Below, piece by piece: positions 25,511 to 31,512 of a stretch of DNA of 53,984 bases. The DNA is taken from assembly GCA_031266025.1 (NCBI GenBank), contig JAISBV010000044.1:1-53984 (forward strand), given 5' to 3'. A program made the position numbers and the translations under genes. This stretch comes from Eubacteriales Family XIII. Incertae Sedis bacterium. GTDB lineage: Bacteria; Bacillota; Clostridia; Peptostreptococcales; Anaerovoracaceae. The notes under the pieces were generated by a model, which saw nothing but the letters and a program-made list of their open reading frames with translations, made no database searches and was not told where the DNA came from. Positions within the stretch are counted from its first letter, which is position 1; every line of letters begins with the position of its first letter.

Positions 25511-26179
25511 TCAGCCCAAATAGCGTTTCGCCATTGCGGCCAACGTATTTGAACAATGCACTGAAGCGAGCTCATACAGAAGTTTTTGGTCTTTCGACTT
25601 TAACGCGTCGCAAATCTGTTGATGCATATCAATGACGCCGGCCGAAACCTCTTTCGGCTCATAATGATTCAGGATAAAAATGAATTTTCGATACAGCGAA
25701 TCATATATTTGAAGCAGGGATTCGTTGTTGGCGCTCTGCGCAATAATTTTATGAAAATCCTGCAGTTGTTTTATGGTTTCCTTTGGACTGTCCTTAGGTA
25801 AAACGCGAGTCTTTGCAATATTATCATTCAAACGCAATATATCAAACTGAGTTATCCTGTCTATGGACAGCATGACCATCATAACATTAAACTGTTCCAA
25901 TGCCTCCGAATTCTCATAGCATTCTTTATTGCTGAATTTTTTGACGTGAAAGCCGTAATTCTGGCTGCAAGCAACAAACCCGTCAAGTTCCAAGCGTTTT
26001 ATTGCCTCACGCACGGGGGCGCGGCTAACGACGAATTGCTCTGCCAGAACGCTGTCCACAAGACGATCCCCCGAATGAATGACATCATCGGCAATAGCCT
26101 TGTGAAGCGTCAGATATATCTCTTCGCTAACGTGCTTGGCATTGCTGTATATTTTTCGAATGTCAGCAAGGAATTCCAC
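25511..26179 (-). CDS. GntR-family regulator with FCD-type ligand domain
   Basis: I choose GTG 26179, six bases after GGAGG, giving 222 residues; the track ORF adds 60 residues that overlap a pseudogene and look non-coding. The winged helix (about 20-85) shows DRLVDSVLAEQFVVSRAPVREAIKRLELDGFV, the typical GntR pattern. The rest is all-helical, as in FadR/FCD domains that bind small carboxylic acids, often through a metal; the usual His ligands are partly visible (DFHKII, DMHQQI, VHCSN). It is convergent with the ureide cluster, with nine bases between stops, and probably controls it in response to a pathway acid. Confidence 0.88.
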   Translation of the reverse strand: MEFLADIRKIYSNAKHVSEEIYLTLHKAIADDVIHSGDRLVDSVLAEQFVVSRAPVREAIKRLELDGFVACSQNYGFHVKKFSNKECYENSEALEQFNVMMVMLSIDRITQFDILRLNDNIAKTRVLPKDSPKETIKQLQDFHKIIAQSANNESLLQIYDSLYRKFIFILNHYEPKEVSAGVIDMHQQICDALKSKDQKLLYELASVHCSNTLAAMAKRYLG

Positions 26180-26215
26180 AATGCTCCTCCGGATTTGATC
26201 TTCATGAGGTGAAAA

Positions 26216-26238
26216 ATAAAATCGAAACGCGATTTTAT
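26216..26238 (-). terminator. Palindrome with U-tract upstream of the GntR gene
   Basis: ATAAAATCG-CGTTT-CGATTTTAT followed by TTTTTC on the minus strand. It reads as an intrinsic terminator for the Fic remnant, but it lies only 37 bases before the GntR start, so it might also be an operator. It resembles part of the 64-bp repeats at 26765 and 30690. Confidence 0.5.
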
Positions 26239-26695
26239 ACGTCTCGCACTTCCCAATGCCCACCTCTGTCCGCGCCGATGCGGACGAGAAGCCCCCTCTC
26301 TCGTAACTCTTTGATGTGGCGTTAGATGGTTCGCGGCGTTTTGTCAAGCAAAGCCGCAAGCTCTTTTGCGGATAGTCCGGGCCGTTCTTTCAACTTTGCG
26401 AGAATTGGAGATCTTAAGCCGGATTTATCTCCGACATTATCTCCGACATTTGTGATGGAAATCAGTTCCGGCGTTGCGCCTCGTCAAGCGTGATGTCACC
26501 GCGGATATTCTCATTTGCCGTGGCAATCAGATATTCCGACGGCTTGATTCCATCGACTGCTTGTAAGCCGATTGCCGTTTTCCAACAGTAGCTGCGCTCC
26601 TTTTGTTCCGGCTCACCTTGCGCAATATATTCTTCAAGCTCTTTTCCGAAAATAACCGAAGGCCCCACATCCGGTTGTTTTTTCCCTTTGGTCAT
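26235..26695 (-). pseudogene. Fic-family protein remnant with the catalytic core deleted
   Basis: The 5' part (ATG 26695, 77 codons) reads like the N terminus of clostridial Fic proteins: WKTAIGLQAVDGIKPSEYL, then ENIRGDITLDEAQRRN, the VbhA-like inhibitory helix region. Immediately after, in another frame, comes the usual C-terminal winged helix: NVGDNVGDKSGL, LSAKELAALLDKTPRTI, a stop, then RHIKELRERGLLVRIGADRG and GHWEVRDV. The whole HPFxxGNGR-bearing Fic domain between them is missing. So an internal deletion of several hundred bases joined the two ends, near 26465, and a nonsense codon followed. Functional AMPylation is impossible. Family assignment rests on remembered pattern similarity. 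Confidence 0.65.
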
Positions 26696-26764
26696 GTATT
26701 ATTACCGTCCGTTGCGGATCCGCTCTCGTTTGCGCTCTGTACAAAAGGCTGAATTTACCGCTAC

Positions 26765-26828
26765 CGTAATCATACCGGTAAACGGTGGAAAATGCAATTG
26801 AAATGCGATTTTATCCGCGCGAAATATC
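26765..26828 (-). promoter_or_regulatory. 64-bp dispersed repeat carrying a promoter, copy 1
   Basis: This stretch matches 30690-30753 at 61 of 64 positions by my alignment. On the minus strand it holds TTGCAT (26792-26797), a 17-bp spacer and TATGAT (26769-26774), directed at the Fic remnant 70 bases away. Repeat and promoter thus coincide. Confidence 0.6.
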
Positions 26829-26837
26829 ACATGTAAC

Positions 26838-26980
26838 GTTACAGTTCACAGGTATGCTGCAAACTAAAATATTAAATCGTTAAAATCCAACGAACGTCAT
26901 TCCGGGCTTGTCCCGGAATGACAAAATGAATGAACAATTCTCCATTTACATACCCCGTCAACATACCTGTGAACTGTAAC
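26838..26980. mobile_element. MITE-like element, 143 bp with 19-bp terminal inverted repeats
   Basis: GTTACAGTTCACAGGTATG (26838-26856) and its exact reverse complement (26962-26980) bound 105 bp that contain the inner palindrome CATTCCGGG-CTTGT-CCCGGAATG. The flanks are CATGTAAC on the left and CATGTAAA on the right, an imperfect 8-bp target duplication. No ORF lies inside. The flanking sequence reappears without the insert at 28030-28069. Confidence 0.6.
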
Positions 26981-27030
26981 CATGTAAACCATGTAACAGT
27001 CGTAAATGTAAACCGAAAAGCGGCAAACGT

Positions 27031-27546
27031 TCACTTCATTTGTTCGATGATTTCTTCTATTACATATTGCGTCTTGGGCAGTATACGATTTTTGGGGAAG
27101 AACGCGAGCAATGTTTTAATCGCACGTTCTGATGTTGTTATACCGAGTTTGTTCATCAAAAAAAGTATATCTTCGTAATCTTTTTCACCGTATCTGGCAG
27201 ACATCATTTTCATCGCGAGCAGGTATTCGGCGGATACCGTTTGAATCTTCAACCCTTTCCACGCAATAACTTCCTCAATCGGCGCATTCGTTCCCATAAA
27301 GCCTTTCACACTGTCATTCAGCCAATCCGGCGGCAGATTTTCACGTTCGGCTATTTTTGCGGCGATTATATTGATTACGTCTTTGGGTTCGTAAAGAGCG
27401 TCTATATCTTTCGTCATATCGCGCGCATCATGAACAAGACACAGCGCGGCTCCTTCCGTCAATAAAATTTCTCCTGACATTCCAAGCGCGTCGAGCTCAT
27501 CACCCAATTGCCGCAGATATTTCAATACCTGCTCCTTTGTAAGCAT
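27031..27546 (-). CDS. Nucleotidyltransferase-fold protein (DUF6036-like)
   Basis: The product is 171 residues starting MLTKEQVLKYLRQLGDEL. LLTEGAALCLVHDARDMTKDIDALYEPK resembles the glycine- and D-x-D-bearing core of minimal nucleotidyltransferases, with TKDIDALY supplying the acidic pair. The remainder, including EYLLAMKMMSARYGEKDYEDI, is typical of DUF6036 and AbiEii-like proteins, many of which act in toxin-antitoxin or phage-defence pairs. It lies 10 bases after a small partner gene, so the two form a cassette. Activity and target are unknown. Confidence 0.65.
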   Translation of the reverse strand: MLTKEQVLKYLRQLGDELDALGMSGEILLTEGAALCLVHDARDMTKDIDALYEPKDVINIIAAKIAERENLPPDWLNDSVKGFMGTNAPIEEVIAWKGLKIQTVSAEYLLAMKMMSARYGEKDYEDILFLMNKLGITTSERAIKTLLAFFPKNRILPKTQYVIEEIIEQMK

Positions 27547-27556
27547 TTTTCGAACC

Positions 27557-27931
27557 TCAAACTCTCACAAGTACATTCTCATCAACGAACAGATTGCGAT
27601 GCTTAAACTCCGCCGGCGATTTGTACATGAACAACAGGCGCAGATTGCCTTTTGCGTCGCAACCGAAGTACGGCTTCATTCCCGGCAGATAGCACCGATG
27701 TTCAAATGTCCAACGCGGCGGTGTCAGAGCGCAGTCATCCGCCAACTTATGCGCCGATGCCGCAAGAAACGGAACAAATTCCGGGCTATACATGTCATCG
27801 GGCTTTTCCCGCAACATTTCAATTTGGATTTCCGGCGCAGCCTTGTAAAACTCGTCGAGGAAATCGCCGAGCAAAAGATAAAAATCGCCGCCGGCATTCG
27901 TCTCACATGCGATTTCTTTGATGCTGTTCAT
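27557..27931 (-). CDS. Small hypothetical partner of the DUF6036-like protein
   Basis: Starting at ATG 27931 behind AAGGAG, the product is 124 residues; the track start 14 codons earlier lacks a ribosome binding site. I do not recognise a named family. It begins MNSIKEIACETNAGGDFYLLLGDFLDEFY, is acidic in the first half, and has PRWTFEHRCYLPGMKPYF in the middle. It contains no signal peptide or membrane span. Its position directly upstream of the nucleotidyltransferase gene suggests it is the first gene of a two-gene cassette, perhaps the antitoxin or regulator. Confidence 0.55.
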   Translation of the reverse strand: MNSIKEIACETNAGGDFYLLLGDFLDEFYKAAPEIQIEMLREKPDDMYSPEFVPFLAASAHKLADDCALTPPRWTFEHRCYLPGMKPYFGCDAKGNLRLLFMYKSPAEFKHRNLFVDENVLVRV

Positions 27932-28029
27932 TTGGCTCCTTCTTAAATAATTACATATCATATCAAACGACAATTAAAGCATAGCACATATAGTTCTCGC
28001 TGCCAAGAAAAAAATGTCGGCGCGCCGAT

Positions 28030-28069
28030 CAAAATATCACATGCCTTAGTCGTAAATGCAAACCGAAAA
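28030..28069. repeat. Insert-free copy of the MITE flanks
   Basis: AAATATCACATG then AGTCGTAAATGCAAACCGAA matches the sequence on both sides of the MITE at 26822-27020 but lacks the 143-bp insert. It serves as a related empty site and shows that this intergenic repeat existed before the insertion. Confidence 0.5.
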
Positions 28070-28071
28070 AG

Positions 28072-28100
28072 ATTGATTCTTCGCGTTTAGGCAGGTATAA
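28072..28100 (+). promoter_or_regulatory. Strong promoter in the decayed-gene zone
   Basis: TTGATT (28072-28077), 17 bp, and a consensus TATAAT (28095-28100), followed by AGGGAGA and an ATG at 28121. Among the best-formed promoters in the window, although the gene behind it is only a short frame. Confidence 0.5.
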
Positions 28101-28120
28101 TAAGGGCATAGGGAGACCTA

Positions 28121-28189
28121 TATGAAAGACAAAGCGAAAGGCAAAGACACAGAGAGCGAGATTTTCGAACAACTCCGCGACACAGACTG
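28121..28189 (+). pseudogene. Short or truncated ORF behind a good promoter
   Basis: Twenty-two codons, beginning MKDKAKGKDTESEIFEQLR, end at TGA. A shift of one base would extend the frame with ERIPVSLEEYL and about 20 further residues. I take it for the start of a broken gene. No family is recognised, and no other gene is evident up to 28403. Confidence 0.3.
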
Positions 28190-28402
28190 AACGCATACCC
28201 GTAAGTCTCGAAGAATACCTGTGTTCCGCTGCTGCCGGTGCGTATACCCGGTATCCGCTTTCACCGTTAATTTTCATATTTCGTTGCGGGGTTATTTGTT
28301 AAACTTTTACATCTTCGTTGACCTTATCGGACTTGATCTAACTTATTCCGTCGGACTGCATGAACCGGTTTTGCTTTTCTTTTCGGCGACCGGATAATTG
28401 AA

Positions 28403-28516
28403 TCAATAGAACAACGCCGATGAATACGGTACAGCGCAGTAATTGGCATTTTCTTCGAATCCGTGCAGTTTTAAATCCTCTATAATGAAACTCCAATCCG
28501 TCTTGAATTCACACAT
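28403..28516 (-). pseudogene. 37-codon remnant on the minus strand
   Basis: The frame starts MCEFKTDWSFIIEDLKLHG and ends YSSALFY. Its balanced composition looks protein-like rather than random, but no ribosome binding site is present and the family is unknown. It may be a 3' scrap of an older gene. Confidence 0.25.
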
Positions 28517-28643
28517 ATGTGCTTTTTAAAGTCCCGGTGTGTTCCATTATATTACCCGGCTTGGCCGGTGGAAGGCGTACTGTTATTTGACGCTTACCAA
28601 TAAACTGTAACGGTGTGGCCCGGAGTGTTGGAGAAAAAAATTG

Positions 28644-28778
28644 ATGAGTGATGTTATCGCACTTTATCACGGGTCGGTCGCGGACTTCGAAATGACAGAA
28701 GACACTCCGCGTTTGTGCGCGGACTTAGCGCTAACCCGCGTAGCCGAGCGTTATGCGACGGAAAATAATCTGCGGTGA
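28644..28778 (+). pseudogene. Truncated DUF3990-like ORF
   Basis: The 44-codon frame begins MSDVIALYHGSVADFEMTED. LYHGS is the opening motif of DUF3990 and related ADP-ribosyltransferase-like proteins, which are normally about 150 residues or more. After 20 residues the sequence no longer resembles that family and soon stops. The downstream gene on the same strand is DUF3791-like, the usual partner of DUF3990. I read this as a deleted toxin-like gene beside its intact partner. A chance match of the short motif is possible. Confidence 0.35.
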
Positions 28779-28815
28779 CTTGGACTCGTGGAGAAAAGTT
28801 TAGGGAGACAGCAAA

Positions 28816-29013
28816 ATGGTATTCAACGAAACTGACCCGGTGCTGTTTATGCAGGCACAAATCTCGCGGCTCTATCGCGAACGGCACGGCCTATGTATAC
28901 ACGAGTTCAACGACCTTGACCGCAAGGTAAACATACTCGGCTTTATTGAAATTGGCTACGAGCCGTTTCACCTAACCGGAGACGAAGGAAAACTTGATGA
29001 GGTTGACGATTAA
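28816..29013 (+). CDS. Small DUF3791-like protein
   Basis: The product is 65 residues from ATG 28816 behind AGGGAG. The end, ILGFIEIGYEPFHLTGDEG, resembles the end of DUF3791 domains, which occur next to DUF3990 genes in many gut Firmicutes. The protein is small, soluble and acidic at the C terminus. It may be a surviving antitoxin-like gene whose partner (28644-28778) has been truncated. The 300 bases between the two remnants upstream hold no other gene. Confidence 0.5.
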   Translation: MVFNETDPVLFMQAQISRLYRERHGLCIHEFNDLDRKVNILGFIEIGYEPFHLTGDEGKLDEVDD

Positions 29014-29074
29014 TGTGACAAGCAATTGGCTTCAAAACGAGATTCCAATATGAGGTTTGATAAACGGTTGGAGT

Positions 29075-30643
29075 TTACCGATAATCCTGCTTAGGCTCTG
29101 TAAGCCAACGACTTATATTCCGCGTATCTTTATCGAACTCGGCGCCGATCTTCACGATCTTGCGGCCACCTGCTTCGTATGGAAGCGCATAATCCTTCTC
29201 ATCGATCTGCTTCAGCGCTTCCTCCGCCGTGCCGTTCAGCTTGAACTCGAACACATATACCGCATCCTTTGTTTCGACTATGGCGTCCGCCCTGCCTATG
29301 GCGCCGTGTACCTCCGCCCGCGTAAACTGCCCGAGCAACGTAAATACGAGATAGAACACGAGTTGGTAATGCCGCTCCGTTTGGTCATTGAGTTCGTAAG
29401 GGATTGTCGCAAATAATGAGCGCATACGCGTCAAAAATCCGTCTGCGTTGCCCACGCGCACATCCTTTATGAATTCGTTCACGGAAAACGCTCCGCCCGG
29501 CGGTGTATAGGTATAGGCCGGCAGAAGCTCGTTCAGAAATCCGTATCGTACCTCCTCGTTCGGAAAAGCGAGAATGTATTCGTCGAGTTCCTTGTCATAT
29601 CCGGCTATCGTCAGATAACCGCTCTGGTAGAGCAAGGGCACAGGATTGTCGCCTCCGGCGCGATAGTCGTTTATAGAGCGCGTCGAAATCGTTATATCGT
29701 CCGCAAATCGCAAAGGATCGAAATTGCCTTGCTTGAGCTGCTCAATGAGAAATGTCGGCGTACCCGTTTCGAACCAATAGTAAAAAAACTTTCGTTTTGT
29801 CAATGTGTTCAACACACTGAACGGATTGAATACTCCTTCACTGTCTTCGCAAAAATGATATCCGTCATAACGCTTCTTCATCTCCGCGACAACCTCGTCA
29901 TAGGTCATGCTGTTACGCTCGGCCAAGGCTTCAAGTTCCGGTTTGAAGTTGTCTTCGAGCTCTTTTGCGGATATGCCGCAAATATCATTATAGGCGGCTT
30001 CCATGCTGATATCGCGCAGCATGTTCAAATCGCTGAATACATTAATCTTGGAGAATTTAGTCACGCCCGTCAGCAGTACAAAGCGCAGCCATCGATCAGC
30101 GCCCTTAAGCACACCATAGAAGCCCTTGAGCGCTTCTCTGATCTCGTCGTTCGTCTTGTTCTGCTCCATCGTCTGCGTAAGCGGCCTGTCATACTCGTCT
30201 ATAAGCACGACGACCTTTTGTCCGGATTTTTCGTAAGCTGTCCGAATCAACTTGTGGAAACGCGCAGTTGGGGTCTTATCCGTTATTTTATCGTCCAAAT
30301 CCCATATCTGTTCATATTGTTCCAAATTCGTATTCAATCCCGATTCCAGATCATCGACATTCGCATAAGCCTCTACGTTCAAATCAATATGAAGTACCGG
30401 ATACGGCTCCCACTCCTTTTCTGACTTCTCTATCGCAAGTCCCTCGAAGAGTTCTTTCTTGCCTTCAAAATACGCTCTCAGCGTGGAAACAAGCAGACTC
30501 TTGCCGAAACGCCTTGGTCTGCCGAGAAAGAAATACTTGCCTTCGTTAGCCAATTCGTAGATCCAAGCCGTCTTGTCAACATAGGCGAATCCGCCCGTTA
30601 TAATATCCTCAAAGGTTTGTATGCCGATCGGCATTCTGCGCAT
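29075..30643 (-). CDS. AAA-ATPase-like protein with PD-(D/E)XK nuclease-like C terminus
   Basis: I choose ATG 30643 behind AAGGCGG (522 residues). The N-terminal half matches the AAA-ATPase-like family common in anaerobes: MPIGIQTFEDIITGGFAYVD, the Walker-A-like FLGRPRRFGKSLLVST near residue 45, and VVVLIDEYDRPL as Walker B. The C-terminal domain contains GRADAIVETKDAVYVFEFKL, a PD-(D/E)XK nuclease motif (D, then E-x-K). Such proteins are often present in many copies per genome and are suspected mobile or defence-related elements. The role is unknown. A 64-bp repeat with a promoter lies 47 bases upstream. Confidence 0.8.
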   Translation of the reverse strand: MRRMPIGIQTFEDIITGGFAYVDKTAWIYELANEGKYFFLGRPRRFGKSLLVSTLRAYFEGKKELFEGLAIEKSEKEWEPYPVLHIDLNVEAYANVDDLESGLNTNLEQYEQIWDLDDKITDKTPTARFHKLIRTAYEKSGQKVVVLIDEYDRPLTQTMEQNKTNDEIREALKGFYGVLKGADRWLRFVLLTGVTKFSKINVFSDLNMLRDISMEAAYNDICGISAKELEDNFKPELEALAERNSMTYDEVVAEMKKRYDGYHFCEDSEGVFNPFSVLNTLTKRKFFYYWFETGTPTFLIEQLKQGNFDPLRFADDITISTRSINDYRAGGDNPVPLLYQSGYLTIAGYDKELDEYILAFPNEEVRYGFLNELLPAYTYTPPGGAFSVNEFIKDVRVGNADGFLTRMRSLFATIPYELNDQTERHYQLVFYLVFTLLGQFTRAEVHGAIGRADAIVETKDAVYVFEFKLNGTAEEALKQIDEKDYALPYEAGGRKIVKIGAEFDKDTRNISRWLTEPKQDYR

Positions 30644-30689
30644 TGCAATCACCGCCTTTTACTATTCAGCGTTTCGATCCTTCTTTTAT

Positions 30690-30753
30690 CGTAATCATAC
30701 CGGCAAACGGTGGAAAATGCAATTAAAATGCGATTTTATCCGTGCGAAATATC
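30690..30753 (-). promoter_or_regulatory. 64-bp dispersed repeat carrying a promoter, copy 2
   Basis: The near-identical copy of 26765-26828. TTGCAT (30717-30722) and TATGAT (30694-30699) are again 17 bp apart on the minus strand, this time reading into the AAA-ATPase gene. Confidence 0.6.
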
Positions 30754-30775
30754 GTTGGTTCGAAGGGCAACATCG

Positions 30776-31474
30776 CTATTCCGGTTGTTTTGCCAACACC
30801 ACAGGATAGATGTTTCTTGCATTCTCTATCTCGGGATAATTAGAAATGTTTGTAATTTGACTGAATTTAAACTTGATTTTATCGCCATCAAATAAGGATA
30901 TGAATTTCCCTTTTTCATAAAGCAACCAGTGCGACTCGTTTTGAACGGGAGCGGCATCTGTGTCAATAAGCCTGTCCGGTCGGTAGCAGTTAAAAGACTT
31001 TCCATTTTTATCCGGCACATTTCGCGTTTCGGCAATGCGGGCATAATAGAATCCATCGTCATCGGATCCGGCGAACAAAATGGCCTTTATGCGTTCAATT
31101 AATGTCTTGGTAAAGCAGGCAAAATCACTTGGGGATTTTGTCTTGTACACCAAAATATTACGATAACTGACATCAAACGGATACCCGCCTGTTCGTTCGT
31201 CAGAGCACAAAAGAATAACATCCTTGTGACTGGCAAACGCATACCCCACTTCATACCATACATTGGGATTGTCTGTTGTTATATCCGCTACGCACAGACG
31301 GCTGTTTGTAATTTCTTCTTCTATGCTTTTTATTGGAATTGCAACTGACGGATCCTTATCCACTCGATATGGGTCTAAACCGGTCTCTCTTATAACCGGT
31401 TCAATGATATCATTATATCTTCTGTCGAAAGTTTCTCCGTCAAAGGGTTGTATTACAAAACACTTTTTATTCAT
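30776..31474 (-). CDS. Nucleoside 2-deoxyribosyltransferase/TIR-like protein
   Basis: Starting at ATG 31474 behind GGAG, the product is 232 residues; the track's extra 20 residues lack a ribosome binding site. KKCFVIQPFDGETFDRRY, then the pattern ADITTDNPNVWYEVGYAFA, matches the deoxyribosyltransferase fold, in which the Glu of the E-x-GYA motif is catalytic and splits an N-glycosidic bond. TIR-like NAD hydrolases of defence systems share this fold. The last 90 residues are a separate domain of unknown nature. It is a single gene upstream of the AAA-ATPase gene; a defence role is possible but unproven. Confidence 0.6.
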   Translation of the reverse strand: MNKKCFVIQPFDGETFDRRYNDIIEPVIRETGLDPYRVDKDPSVAIPIKSIEEEITNSRLCVADITTDNPNVWYEVGYAFASHKDVILLCSDERTGGYPFDVSYRNILVYKTKSPSDFACFTKTLIERIKAILFAGSDDDGFYYARIAETRNVPDKNGKSFNCYRPDRLIDTDAAPVQNESHWLLYEKGKFISLFDGDKIKFKFSQITNISNYPEIENARNIYPVVLAKQPE

Positions 31475-31512
31475 TTGCTTTCTCCATAAATTATAAATTT
31501 TATTGTACCGCC

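Noticed and set aside
28029-28277. Minus-strand 82-codon ORF
   Set aside because: It runs opposite a better promoter and ribosome binding site, covers repeat sequence and resembles no protein.
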